Origin: Lachnospiraceae bacterium JLR.KK002
GTDB taxonomy: Bacteria > Bacillota > Clostridia > Lachnospirales > Lachnospiraceae
Reading direction: 5' to 3'
Assembly: GCA_036941025.1 (NCBI GenBank)
Contig: JAYMNP010000001.1
Span: 1,612,001-1,676,000, forward strand
DNA: 64,000 bases
Part shown: positions 17,693 to 27,025 of the stretch, piece after piece
Layout of the letters: the number at the start of each line of letters is the position of its first letter
Position numbering within the stretch: position 1 is the stretch's first letter
Notes under the pieces: model-generated
What the model saw: only the letters and a program-made list of their open reading frames with translations
Told to the model about the DNA's origin: nothing
Databases searched by the model: none
Translations under genes and position numbers: made by a program

Positions 17693-19492
17693 TCAGACAA
17701 GCCAGAGATATTCATAGGGCCCTAACTGTATCTGGTTATGGTAAGACCTGACATACCTTCCGGTAATCAGATCCTGCATTTCTCCTGGCAGGCCGAACCA
17801 GTCAAATGATTTGGAATCCACCCACTGTTCCTGCTCCGAAAAGTTTGCAAGCACCAGCATTTTGTCTGCCTTGTGAAAACAGAACACTGCCGGATTTCCC
17901 GTATCCACCGGAACGGCCCGGTATCCGGAGCCGAATAATTCACTGGACTTGCGGATTTCAATCATATTTCTGATTTTTGTAAAAATCTGTCCCTGTACCG
18001 TACTGAAATCCCTTCTGTTTTCCGCTGCCTCCCAGTCCATCTTCCCCCGGTGAAGCCAGCGGGAATCTGCCGCATGTTCCGGCACCTCTTTATAACTCCA
18101 GTCATTGAGCTGTCCGATTTCATCGCCGCTGTAAAGCAGCGGAATTCCCGTATAGGAAATCACCATGGCATGGAGCAGCAGAATCCTTTTTACCGCAAGC
18201 TCCACCTTGTACATGTGCTTCTCCCGCAGAGCCTGCTCCAGCCCGCACATGGAAGCCAGTGTTCCGCTGTTTCTGGCGTCCTGCGTCACCGGATTATATT
18301 CATACAGTTCTCCTGTGGCAAAACTTCCCGGAAATCTTCCTTCCATAAACTGTATAATATACTGCTTATGAAGCTCCGGGTCCAGCCCCAGGCTCTTTAA
18401 AATCTCCTTTTCAAATCCCCATCCGATGTCGTCGTGGCAGCGCACATAATTAATCCATGTGCCGCTGTCCGGAATTCCGTAATCAATGGAAAGAGAACGC
18501 TCCATCAACTGCACGTCTCTGGTAGCCAGGGAATTCCAGAGCAATACCATAAAGGAAGCGTTGTACATCACGTTGCATTCCTTCATCTCCTGATTGCCGA
18601 AATATTTTACAATCTCATAAGGCTCCACAATGGCTTCTCCCAGAAATACCACGCCTGGGCACACCTGCTGTACAATCTCGTACATCATGCCCAGCAGTTT
18701 ATGTACATTGGGATGATTCATACATGAAGTTCCCGGTTCTTTCCACATATATGGTATCGCATCCAGCCGGAAAATGTCAACGCCTTTATTGGCAAGGGTA
18801 AGCATGACTTCCACGATTTTGTTAAATACCTGCGGATTTCTGTAATTCAAATCCCACTGGAATTCATAAAACCGGGTCATCACATATTTCTGGATATCCG
18901 GATACCAGGTGAAATTTCCAGGAGCCACTCCCGGAAAAATTTCTGTCATGGTCTTCTCATATTCTCCGGGAATGGTATCATCGTCAAACATAAAATACAT
19001 GTCGTCATAATCGTGATCCCCTTCCCTGTACTTCTGTACCCAGAGATGCTCTTTTGCCGTGTGGTTCAGTACAAAATCAATACAGGTGCGGATTCCTCTG
19101 GCTTTTAAGAGCTTCATCACCCGTTCCAACTGCTTCATGGTTCCGAATTTATCGTCCACCATCAGGTAATCTGATACCGCATAACCTCCGTCGTTGTTGC
19201 CTTCCCTGGATTTTAAAAGAGGCATGAAATGCACATAAGTAATCCCAAGCTCTGCAATATAGTCAATCCGTTTCTCGAATTCCTCCAGATTGTTGCTGAA
19301 CCGGTCCACATAAAGCATCATGCCAACCATTTTTTCCGACTGATACCAGTCATTCCCGTTCCCGTCTGCCTTTTTCAGGGCAGACGGACGGGTTTTTGCG
19401 GCATGTTCCAGGATGGACATTAACTGTCCCCAGCGGTATTCGGTAATTTCATTTCTTCCATAAAGTTCGTAATAGCTGTTTTTTAAGTCCAT
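17693..19492 (-). CDS. Amylosucrase-like GH13 sucrose-cleaving enzyme
   Basis: A cytoplasmic 599-residue GH13 protein. Catalytic residues are D244 (FRLDAIPY), E286 (FLGEAIVEP) and D354 (RCHDDIGW). The CHDDIGW segment and the long N-terminal helical region are typical of the amylosucrase/sucrose hydrolase subfamily (GH13_4). With alpha-galactosidase and fructokinase in the locus, a role in splitting the sucrose left from raffinose or stachyose is likely. Whether it hydrolyses, polymerises or phosphorolyses sucrose cannot be decided here. The ATG at 19492 follows AAGGAA. Confidence 0.85.
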   Translation of the reverse strand: MDLKNSYYELYGRNEITEYRWGQLMSILEHAAKTRPSALKKADGNGNDWYQSEKMVGMMLYVDRFSNNLEEFEKRIDYIAELGITYVHFMPLLKSREGNNDGGYAVSDYLMVDDKFGTMKQLERVMKLLKARGIRTCIDFVLNHTAKEHLWVQKYREGDHDYDDMYFMFDDDTIPGEYEKTMTEIFPGVAPGNFTWYPDIQKYVMTRFYEFQWDLNYRNPQVFNKIVEVMLTLANKGVDIFRLDAIPYMWKEPGTSCMNHPNVHKLLGMMYEIVQQVCPGVVFLGEAIVEPYEIVKYFGNQEMKECNVMYNASFMVLLWNSLATRDVQLMERSLSIDYGIPDSGTWINYVRCHDDIGWGFEKEILKSLGLDPELHKQYIIQFMEGRFPGSFATGELYEYNPVTQDARNSGTLASMCGLEQALREKHMYKVELAVKRILLLHAMVISYTGIPLLYSGDEIGQLNDWSYKEVPEHAADSRWLHRGKMDWEAAENRRDFSTVQGQIFTKIRNMIEIRKSSELFGSGYRAVPVDTGNPAVFCFHKADKMLVLANFSEQEQWVDSKSFDWFGLPGEMQDLITGRYVRSYHNQIQLGPYEYLWLV

Positions 19493-19516
19493 ACCGTATA
19501 TTCCTTTATTCTGTTT

Positions 19517-20383
19517 TTATTTTACTGCACCGTTTACAACACCGTTGATAATCTGTTTCTGGCAAATGATATAGAAAACCAGAATTGGCAGCAATGCCAG
19601 CAGATAAGATGCAAATGCCAGGTTGTAGTTGGTTCCGAACTGTGACTGGAAATTCAGCTGTGCCAGCGGAAGGGTATTGACATCGCTTCCTGACATGATA
19701 ACCAGCGGAGTCATAACATCATTCCATGTGCTCATTGCAGTAAGCACTGCTACTGTGGCGTGCATGGGCTTCATATTCGGGAAAATAATCTTCCAGTATG
19801 TCTGCCAGACGCCTGCACCGTCCACACATGCCGCTTCTTCCAGGGCAATCGGAATGTTTTTCAGATACCCGGAGTACAGCAGAATATTCATGGGCATGAA
19901 GAATACCACATACAGCACCACAACACCGAATCTGTTTGCAATTCCTATCTGAGAAGTCTGTTTTACCAGAGGCATCATCAATACTGCAAAAGGTACGAAC
20001 ATACCGCTTACAATATAGAAATAAGACACCTTAAACACTTTCAGCTTTGCCATCTTTCTTCCAATCACATAACCTGCCAGAGAATGCAGCAGGATACAGA
20101 TAATTACCGTTGCTCCGGTAAGCAGTAAACTGTTGCCCAGAGAGCGCCAGAAATCCGTTACCCGCATCGCTTCTGCAAAATTGCTGAAACTCCAGCTTGA
20201 AGGAAATCCCAATGCTCCTGCCACGTCATTTGTCATTTCCGAAGGCTTTTTAAACGCAATGATTACTGTCATATAAAGAGGAAATAATATGGTAAGACAG
20301 CCAATTGCCAAAAGTACATTGATGATATTATTCACGGCCTTGCCGCCAACTGCTCCTTCGCTTCCTTTTTCTTTTTTTCCCAT
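19517..20383 (-). CDS. Carbohydrate ABC transporter permease (MalG-like)
   Basis: A 288-residue inner-membrane permease with six hydrophobic segments. The EAA loop EEAACVDGAGVWQTYWKII, which contacts the ATPase, lies in the last third. It shares one base (TAATG) with the upstream permease gene, so the two are coupled. The locus has no ATPase gene, so a shared MsmK/MalK-type ATPase encoded elsewhere must energise it. Confidence 0.92.
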   Translation of the reverse strand: MGKKEKGSEGAVGGKAVNNIINVLLAIGCLTILFPLYMTVIIAFKKPSEMTNDVAGALGFPSSWSFSNFAEAMRVTDFWRSLGNSLLLTGATVIICILLHSLAGYVIGRKMAKLKVFKVSYFYIVSGMFVPFAVLMMPLVKQTSQIGIANRFGVVVLYVVFFMPMNILLYSGYLKNIPIALEEAACVDGAGVWQTYWKIIFPNMKPMHATVAVLTAMSTWNDVMTPLVIMSGSDVNTLPLAQLNFQSQFGTNYNLAFASYLLALLPILVFYIICQKQIINGVVNGAVK

Positions 20384-21276
20384 TATAACTGCTCCTCCTT
20401 ACCTCCTAAGAATTTCATCTGCAGGAACGAAATCACTACGATTACTACAAAGAATACAAATGCATTTGCACTCTGGAATCCGAACTGTCCGCCGCTCATA
20501 CCATTGTTGTAAATCAGGTAGGAAATGGATTCCGTACTCTGGGACGGGCCGCCCTTTGTCAAAGACATAATCTGGTCGAATACCATCAGCGCATTTTTCA
20601 TACAGAGCACCAGGTTGATGGTGAAGAACGGAAGAATCAACGGGAAGGTAAGGCTCCAGAATTTTTTCCATCCGCTGACACCGTCAATCATTCCCGCCTC
20701 ATAAACTTCTGCCGGAACGGTCTGCAGTCCTGATATGTAAATAATCGTATTCATTGCTATTCCCTGCCATGCACCTACAATCACAATGGCAATCCATGCT
20801 GTTTTGGTGCTTGCAAGCATACTGTTCTGGAGAAATCCGATTCCGGTTGCTTCTCCCACTGCCGGAAGGATGTATGTAAATACAAAGCTGAAAATATAAC
20901 CTACAACCAGTCCTCCCAATATATTCGGTACAAAATATATTCCTCGTAACGCACTCTTTCCCCGTATTTCACGATTTAATCCCAAAGCAAGGATTAAACT
21001 GATGATGTTGACTGCAATAGTCATAACTACCGCATATTTAAACGTAAACAGATAAGATTTTCCCACACGCAAATCCGTAAACAGGTCTTTAAAATTCCGA
21101 AGGCCTACCATGTCAAAATCACCGTATCCCTTGTAATTGGTAAGACCGTAGTAAAAACCTTTTAATAATGGAAGGGTGTTGAACAGAAAGAACAGAATCA
21201 ACACAGGAATCAGCATTCCAAGAAAAATCTTATCGTTTTTCGTCCACAACTTATCTCTCTTTCCTTCGTTTCCCAT
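20383..21276 (-). CDS. Carbohydrate ABC transporter permease (MalF-like)
   Basis: A 297-residue permease with six hydrophobic segments. The EAA motif is YEAGMIDGVSGWKKFWSLTF. It is the first permease after the binding-protein gene (3-base gap) and pairs with the MalG-like permease. Substrates are probably raffinose-family oligosaccharides or sucrose, judged from the enzymes next door. Confidence 0.92.
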   Translation of the reverse strand: MGNEGKRDKLWTKNDKIFLGMLIPVLILFFLFNTLPLLKGFYYGLTNYKGYGDFDMVGLRNFKDLFTDLRVGKSYLFTFKYAVVMTIAVNIISLILALGLNREIRGKSALRGIYFVPNILGGLVVGYIFSFVFTYILPAVGEATGIGFLQNSMLASTKTAWIAIVIVGAWQGIAMNTIIYISGLQTVPAEVYEAGMIDGVSGWKKFWSLTFPLILPFFTINLVLCMKNALMVFDQIMSLTKGGPSQSTESISYLIYNNGMSGGQFGFQSANAFVFFVVIVVISFLQMKFLGGKEEQL

Positions 21277-21279
21277 GGT

Positions 21280-22575
21280 CTATTCCCCCTTTTCCTGATA
21301 TTCCTGCACTTTACTGATAATGTCCTTGTTATATCTTACCCATTCTTTATCAAATCTGGTAAGGAAGGTGTCCAGTGCATTGCTGCTGTCGTCGAACAGA
21401 TAAGTCTGAATCATGGCGTCTACTGCCATTTCACTGGGATAATGGTGGTCCTGATAGTCTGCAACGATTCCATTTTCTATGTACTCTTTCATGCCGTCCA
21501 GTTCCGGAGCAATCTCAAAATCACCTTTCTTACACGGTACTGCACTCTGGTCATTCAGGTAATCCTGAATATTTTCGTCTTCCAACAGAAATCTTAATAC
21601 TTCATAGGCTTCCTCTTTATGTTCACAGTCTTCCATTATGCAGAACATCAGATCGTTACCGGAATTCAGGATGTTTTCTTCTGCGTTGCTGCTTGCCGGA
21701 AATACAAAAGAATCAATGTTCATTTCCGGATTAACAGATTTAATCTGAGGGATTGCATAATTACCAATCACGTACATGGCTGACTGCCCTCTTGCAAAAG
21801 CAGTACATGCATCGTTGTAGCTGTATGCCACCGGATCAGACTGTCCGTATTTCAGAAGCTCCTTGTCTTTCACCGCAATTTCTTCATATGCCTCTGAAAA
21901 TGTGGCGTTGCCGCTGTTTACCTGATATGCAATGTCCGTGCTGCAAAGATCTACTGCAATGGCGTTCCACGGCGCAAGGCAGGTCCAGGTATCCTTATAT
22001 CCGAAATACAGTGGCTGGATTCCTTCTGCCTGAATGGTTTCACAGAGCTGATTGAATTCTTCCCATGTGGTGGGAATCTGCCATCCGTGTTCTTCAAACA
22101 TATCTCTGTTGTAGAGAACGCCTGCCGCATTTGCCATATAAGGCACTGCGTAAACACCTTCCTGAGGCACATATTCCAGCTCTTTATTCGTAGCAAGATA
22201 GTTTTCCTTAATATCTGACAGACCGTCAAAATCGGAAATGTCCATCAACATTTTGGCATCCAGGAAATTGGAGTAGTTGATATCTCCGCCAATCCCGATA
22301 ATATCAGGGTTGTTTTCCCGGATAAATCTGGTTTTCAAAATAACCATGGCATCATTCGGTGAATCAATCACCAGCTTAATGTTGTCGTGAGTCGCATTAA
22401 ATTTTTCTTCCAGTGCTTCAAATACGTCCACTGCTTCCGGTTTGTAGTGGACCAGCTCAATCACAACCTTTCCGTCCGCATCATCCTTTTTGCTGCCACA
22501 GCCGCCAAGCAAAAGCCCTGAGACAATTGTCACAGCAAGGAATAATGCCATTACTTTTTTCTTTTTCTTTGCCAT
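21280..22575 (-). CDS. Sugar-binding lipoprotein of the ABC transporter
   Basis: A 431-residue extracellular solute-binding protein. The N-terminus is a lipoprotein signal: a lysine-rich start, a hydrophobic core and the lipobox LLGGC near residue 26, so the mature protein is lipid-anchored at its cysteine. The rest is a typical family-1 (MalE-like) binding fold, with PYMANAAGVLYNRDMFEEHG near the middle. GAGGAGG precedes the ATG. It is the first gene of the transporter/hydrolase operon and has a promoter upstream. Confidence 0.92.
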   Translation of the reverse strand: MAKKKKKVMALFLAVTIVSGLLLGGCGSKKDDADGKVVIELVHYKPEAVDVFEALEEKFNATHDNIKLVIDSPNDAMVILKTRFIRENNPDIIGIGGDINYSNFLDAKMLMDISDFDGLSDIKENYLATNKELEYVPQEGVYAVPYMANAAGVLYNRDMFEEHGWQIPTTWEEFNQLCETIQAEGIQPLYFGYKDTWTCLAPWNAIAVDLCSTDIAYQVNSGNATFSEAYEEIAVKDKELLKYGQSDPVAYSYNDACTAFARGQSAMYVIGNYAIPQIKSVNPEMNIDSFVFPASSNAEENILNSGNDLMFCIMEDCEHKEEAYEVLRFLLEDENIQDYLNDQSAVPCKKGDFEIAPELDGMKEYIENGIVADYQDHHYPSEMAVDAMIQTYLFDDSSNALDTFLTRFDKEWVRYNKDIISKVQEYQEKGE

Positions 22576-22636
22576 TTTTTACCTCCTCGTCTTTTTAAAC
22601 AAATTTTCTGTTGGAACCTTGCTCTTTGCATTGCTA

Positions 22637-22669
22637 ATTTTATTTAGTTATGTTTTGTTTTGCAACATA
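22637..22669 (-). promoter_or_regulatory. Promoter and possible LacI-type operator of the sugar operon
   Basis: On the minus strand, TTGCAA (22660-22665) and TAAAAT (22637-22642) are 17 bases apart, about 60 bases upstream of the binding-protein start. An inverted repeat TATGTT-N9-AACATA (22649-22669) overlaps the -35 and spacer, a fitting place for repression by the LacI-family protein encoded next door. The promoter is moderately supported; the operator is inference. Confidence 0.45.
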
Positions 22670-22793
22670 TTATGTGCATAACCGTTTTTTTATACAAATT
22701 TTAGAATTAGTTTATGTATATTTTATATAAAAAAAGCGGGCATGACAGCTTTTTGCGCGCGGACAGATTGCGGAACCATAAAAAGGTCGTAAA

Positions 22794-22889
22794 AAAATAG
22801 CTGCTATATACAATATATGGATAAGACTCACCGAGTCTGAATGCCATATCCTGTATATAGCGGCTATTTTGTGACAGCCCCTTTCCAAA
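22794..22889. repeat. Palindromic repeat element, copy 1
   Basis: Arms of 27 bases at 22794-22820 and 22844-22870 pair with only three mismatches, and the 23-base loop contains its own 6-bp hairpin (AGACTC/GAGTCT). A related copy lies at 26853-26947. On the minus strand it sits just 3' of the LacI gene and ends in seven Ts, so this copy may also serve as that gene's terminator. Confidence 0.8.
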
Positions 22890-22908
22890 CTGACAGAACA
22901 GTTATGAT

Positions 22909-23916
22909 TCAGTTGATATTCCGGATGCTTTCTCTTACAATCAGCTCCACCGGGAGCTTAAATGACCTGGCAATAATTTCTTCTCCCCGGATTCTCTGCA
23001 CCAGAAGTTTTACTGCCTCCTCCCCCTTTTCCTTCACCGACTGGCGCACCGTGGTCAGCATGGGCCTGCTCAGCCGGGCATAGATATTATCGTCAAATCC
23101 CGCCACAGAAATATCCTCCGGCACTCTCAGCCCTTCTCCGAAGAAAATACTGATGGCTTCATTGGCCAGCAAATCAGATACCACGAATATCGCCGTGTAC
23201 CCTTCCTCTTTTGCTTTAAGAGCAAAGTTACGCAGCGCCTCCCGCCTCAGATTCCTGCCGGCAGGCAGATAATAGTAATCTTTGTTGCTGTAGGAAATGC
23301 CATAACTTTCCAGAGCGTCGCAGTAACCCCGGAACCGCTCAAAGGTACTGGATACCGGATTTTTCTTATCACAGAAAAAAGCGATTTTCCGATGCCCCTG
23401 CTTCAGCATAAATTCCGTTATCCGCTTCCCTCCTTCATAATCCGCAATTCCCACATTGTCGTAGTCTCCTTCCCCGCAGTCAATGTACACCAGAGGCTTT
23501 CCCACTCTGTTTGCGAATTCCTGACATTCCCAGGGGTCAAATCCAATCACAATACCCCCTTCTATATTACGGGCCTGCAGCTTATGAAAAATATCCTGCT
23601 CATCCTTTGGAATTCCGCACACCGGATACCGGCCGTATTCCTGCAGCTTCATGCATATGGCATTCAAAAGCTCCGCACAGAACGGGTCTGTAAAAACACT
23701 TTCTTTATATCGAAGACAGAAATCCACCGATATCAGCTTCAATGCCTTTCCGTACTCTTCCCGGTGAACAGTTTTCTGAAATCCGTACTGTACCAGTGCC
23801 TCCTCAATTCTCTGCCTTGTGGCAGGCGACATTTTCTCTGTATGACCGTTTACAACATTTGACACGGTTGTAGGGCTGATCCCCAATATCGATGCAATTT
23901 CTTTAATCGTAATCAT
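22909..23916 (-). CDS. LacI-family transcriptional regulator
   Basis: A 335-residue repressor-type protein. The N-terminal helix-turn-helix and hinge begin ITIKEIASILGISPTTVSN, followed by a periplasmic-binding-protein-like effector domain (for example ISVAGFDDNIYARLSRP). AGGGAG precedes the ATG. It lies 22 bases after the fructokinase gene and upstream of the transporter operon. It is most likely the local regulator of raffinose/sucrose use, responding to an imported sugar or derivative. Confidence 0.92.
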   Translation of the reverse strand: MITIKEIASILGISPTTVSNVVNGHTEKMSPATRQRIEEALVQYGFQKTVHREEYGKALKLISVDFCLRYKESVFTDPFCAELLNAICMKLQEYGRYPVCGIPKDEQDIFHKLQARNIEGGIVIGFDPWECQEFANRVGKPLVYIDCGEGDYDNVGIADYEGGKRITEFMLKQGHRKIAFFCDKKNPVSSTFERFRGYCDALESYGISYSNKDYYYLPAGRNLRREALRNFALKAKEEGYTAIFVVSDLLANEAISIFFGEGLRVPEDISVAGFDDNIYARLSRPMLTTVRQSVKEKGEEAVKLLVQRIRGEEIIARSFKLPVELIVRESIRNIN

Positions 23917-23938
23917 AACTGCTCCCTGACTGCACTAC

Positions 23939-24904
23939 TTATGCATTTTCGTTGATAATTTTATGTACATCATCCGTCTCCGGCATGGAACGGATGGCTC
24001 CCTTCCTGGTGGTAACCAGATAAGCCGCCGCATTTGCAAAGGTCAGCATCTGTTCCAGATCTTCTTTTGTCAGGCTGTCAATGTCCCGGTACAGCAGTCC
24101 GTAAAGAATACTTCCGCAGAACGTATCTCCCGCTCCGGTGGTCTCAATGGTTCCCCCTAACTTAAAGCTGGGTTTATATACCATCATATCTTTATAGAAG
24201 GCATAACTCCCCTCTGCTCCCGCTGTTACCTGGAACAGCTTTACAGGGAACTTCTCCCGGAGAATTGCCGCCCCTTTTTCAATATCCTTCTCTCCTGTAA
24301 GGAATTCCACTTCCTCCTCGGAAATTTTACATACGTCGCATTTGCTCAGACCGTACTCCATCTTCTCTTTTGCAACACTCAGATCCTTCCAGAGCGGAAT
24401 CCGCAGATTCGGGTCAAAGGAAATCAGAACCCCGTTCTCTTTTGCAACATTCACTGCCTTCTCCGTAGCTGCGCACACCCCTTCATGGGTCATGGACAAG
24501 GTTCCGAAATGGAAAATCCTGCTGTTTTTAATCTGTTCCTCATCCACTTCATCTTCCGTCAGCATCATATCCGCCCCCGGATTCCGGTAAAATGCAAAAT
24601 CCCGGTCGCCGTTTTCAAAGGTCTTTACAAAGGCAAGGGTGGTTTTTACTTCCTCGTCAAAACAAAGACCGTCCGTGCCGATTTTCAGCTCCTCCAGAGT
24701 ATCCCGCAGCAGATAACCGAACTGATCCTTTCCCACCTTGCCGATAAAGTTCGTGGTTCTTCCGCATTTATTCAGCAGTGCCAGCACATTGCAGGGAGCT
24801 CCGCCCGGATTTGCCTCCAGCAGGGAATTCCCCTGTTCGGATTCCCCGGTATAAGTAAAATCAATCAACAGTTCCCCCAGTGCCGTTACATCATATTTCT
24901 TCAT
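23939..24904 (-). CDS. PfkB-family carbohydrate kinase, probable fructokinase
   Basis: A 321-residue sugar kinase starting at the ATG at 24904 after GGAAAGGATG. PfkB signatures are present: NPGGAPCNVLALLNKCG near residue 35, and GAGDTFCGSILYGLL near 265, whose aspartate is the catalytic base. The similarity pattern and the sucrose-cleaving neighbour favour fructose as substrate, giving fructose-6-phosphate. It starts 4 bases after the argS stop and is followed by the lacI-type gene. Confidence 0.88.
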   Translation of the reverse strand: MKKYDVTALGELLIDFTYTGESEQGNSLLEANPGGAPCNVLALLNKCGRTTNFIGKVGKDQFGYLLRDTLEELKIGTDGLCFDEEVKTTLAFVKTFENGDRDFAFYRNPGADMMLTEDEVDEEQIKNSRIFHFGTLSMTHEGVCAATEKAVNVAKENGVLISFDPNLRIPLWKDLSVAKEKMEYGLSKCDVCKISEEEVEFLTGEKDIEKGAAILREKFPVKLFQVTAGAEGSYAFYKDMMVYKPSFKLGGTIETTGAGDTFCGSILYGLLYRDIDSLTKEDLEQMLTFANAAAYLVTTRKGAIRSMPETDDVHKIINENA

Positions 24905-24908
24905 ATTC

Positions 24909-26678
24909 CTACATCCTTTCCGGAGCTTCAAAGCCAAGTACGTCAATGCAGATTTCCAGTGCTTTCCTGGTCAGCTCCAATAATTTTATATAACCTGCCT
25001 GTATCATTTCGTCAGGTTCTGCCATAATTTTTGTCTCATGATAAAAATGATTAAAAGCGTTTGCAAGGTCGTAAATATACGCGCACACCTTATGGGGCGC
25101 TTTTTCTTCAAAGGCACTTTCCATCATACCGTTAAATTTACTGAGTTCCAGCATCAGCGCCTTCTCGCTGTCCGAATGAGCAGGAAGGATTCCTGCATGT
25201 TCCGGCAGTTCCCGTGATTCCTGATATTTCTTCAGGATAGACTTCATACGCACAATGGTATAGAGAATATAAGGCCCTGTATTTCCCTCAAAAGAAGTGA
25301 AACGCTCGATATCAAAAATATAGTCTTTGGAGGCCTGGTTGGATAAATCCCCGTACTTGATGGCAGAAAGGGCCACTGTTTTTGCAGTTTCCCGGCCTTC
25401 CGCTTCCTCCACGGTATGATTGTCCGCAATCTTTTTGTACATTTCCTCATTGATACCGGACACCAGATATTCCAGACGCATAACGCCTCCTTCTCTGGTT
25501 TTGAATGGTTTCCCATCCTTCCCGTTCATGGTGCCGAAGCCCAGGAATGTCAGTTCCGTCTCCGGCCCCACCAGTCCTGTTTTTCTGGCGCAGCGGAATA
25601 CCTGTGTAAAATACAGTTCCTGCCGCTTGTCCACCACATAGATGATTTCATCCGGATGGTAGTCCTGCATACGCCATACTATGGTGGCAAGGTCGGTGGT
25701 GTTATACAAAGAGGCTCCGTCTGATTTTAAAATCATACAGGGGGGAATCTCTTTGGTGTCCGTATCTTCCTTCACGTCCACCACCAGCGCGCCCTCGCTG
25801 ATATAGGCGAATCCGTCTTTCTTCATCTTTTCCACCATATCCGGAATATAGGGCTGGGCGTCGGATTCTCCCTTCCACAGCTCAAAGGATACGTTCAGAT
25901 TTTCATAATTGCGCTTTAAATCACTGACTGACACATTTAAAATATGATTCAGCAAAGCTCTGTAGCCTGCCCTGCCATGCTGCAGTTCATAAGTTGCTTC
26001 CATGGCCGCTTCCTTATAGGCTTCGTCCTCTTTGGATTTCCCGCTGGCAGCAGGATAGATTTCCTCCAGTTCAGAAATGGTAAAAGGTGGCTCCGGGGGA
26101 TATTCCCCCGTGTAATCTTCATCAAAATACACAAGCTCCGGTTTCCGCGCTTTCAGTTCGGTGATAATCAGCCCCATCTGCAGGCCCCAGTCCCCCAGAT
26201 GTACGTCTCCAATCATATTATGGCCCATAAACCGGCCGATCCGCTTCACACTTTCCCCGATAATGGCAGAACGCAGATGGCCCACATGGAGGGGTTTTGC
26301 CACATTTGGTCCGCCATAGTCTATCAGAATGGTTTTGGGATGTTCACATTTATTGCAGCCCAGCCGCTGTCCGTCCCCTTCCATCTGACGCAGATATTCT
26401 GCCAGATATTCCGGGCTCAGTTTCAGATTCAGAAATCCCGGTTTTACTGATTCTGCCGATTCGAACATTCCATTTTTCTGTAACTGCTCTGCCACCTTGT
26501 CCGCAATCAGAAAGGGAGCGCATTTATACTCCCTGGCGGCAGCCATGGCACCATTGCACTGGTATTCGCAGAGGTCCGGACGGTTCGACAAGGTAACCTT
26601 TCCGTATTTTTCATCGTAACCGCAGGTCTTTAAGGCCTCCATCACCTGTTTGCTGATCACATCCAATATCTTTTCCAT
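24909..26678 (-). CDS. argS: Arginyl-tRNA synthetase
   Basis: Class I aminoacyl-tRNA synthetase of 589 residues. The HIGH motif is HVGH in GPNVAKPLHVGHLRSAIIGE, near residue 130, and the C-terminal DALR-type anticodon-binding domain is present. The KMSK position is degenerate (GKPFKTREG), as is usual in ArgS. The length and N-terminal Add1-like domain are normal. The stop is 4 bases before the sugar kinase start, an unexpected pairing of a housekeeping and a catabolic gene. Confidence 0.95.
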   Translation of the reverse strand: MEKILDVISKQVMEALKTCGYDEKYGKVTLSNRPDLCEYQCNGAMAAAREYKCAPFLIADKVAEQLQKNGMFESAESVKPGFLNLKLSPEYLAEYLRQMEGDGQRLGCNKCEHPKTILIDYGGPNVAKPLHVGHLRSAIIGESVKRIGRFMGHNMIGDVHLGDWGLQMGLIITELKARKPELVYFDEDYTGEYPPEPPFTISELEEIYPAASGKSKEDEAYKEAAMEATYELQHGRAGYRALLNHILNVSVSDLKRNYENLNVSFELWKGESDAQPYIPDMVEKMKKDGFAYISEGALVVDVKEDTDTKEIPPCMILKSDGASLYNTTDLATIVWRMQDYHPDEIIYVVDKRQELYFTQVFRCARKTGLVGPETELTFLGFGTMNGKDGKPFKTREGGVMRLEYLVSGINEEMYKKIADNHTVEEAEGRETAKTVALSAIKYGDLSNQASKDYIFDIERFTSFEGNTGPYILYTIVRMKSILKKYQESRELPEHAGILPAHSDSEKALMLELSKFNGMMESAFEEKAPHKVCAYIYDLANAFNHFYHETKIMAEPDEMIQAGYIKLLELTRKALEICIDVLGFEAPERM

Positions 26679-26769
26679 AAATTCTCTCCTGTAACTCTTA
26701 TTGCTCCCGGAACAGCCCCCTTTTCATCATCCAAAGGGCCGGATTCCATAAATGTAACTAATTTCCTAT

Positions 26770-26798
26770 ATCATAACAAAAAGCGGGGAAAATGTCAC
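26770..26798 (-). promoter_or_regulatory. Probable promoter of argS
   Basis: On the minus strand, GTGACA (26793-26798) and TATGAT (26770-26775) are 17 bases apart, about 90 bases upstream of the argS ATG. Confidence 0.45.
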
Positions 26799-26852
26799 CC
26801 ACTTTTTTGCGTTTCTTCCTATTAATTGTATTTTTTCTGAAAAGAAGCTGCC

Positions 26853-26947
26853 GCAAAATAGCTGTCATATACGAAATATGGCGTAAAACTCACAGTTCTC
26901 ACCCATACATTGTATATAACCTGCGTTTTGCAACAGCTTATTTCCAA
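26853..26947. repeat. Palindromic repeat element, copy 2
   Basis: An imperfect palindrome of about 79 bases plus a conserved flank. It aligns with 22794-22889 over its whole length with only a 2-base gap in the loop. Shared blocks include AAATAGCTG, ATATAC, ATATGG, ACTCAC, TGTATATA and the flank TTTCCAAA. It is 3' of the DapF-like gene on the minus strand. Confidence 0.8.
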
Positions 26948-27025
26948 AAGCATTCTTTGCTGTTTTCGATTCCTGCAGCTTCAATGCATATGCATATTTC
27001 TCCTCAGCGGACTCCCCTCTTCCGG

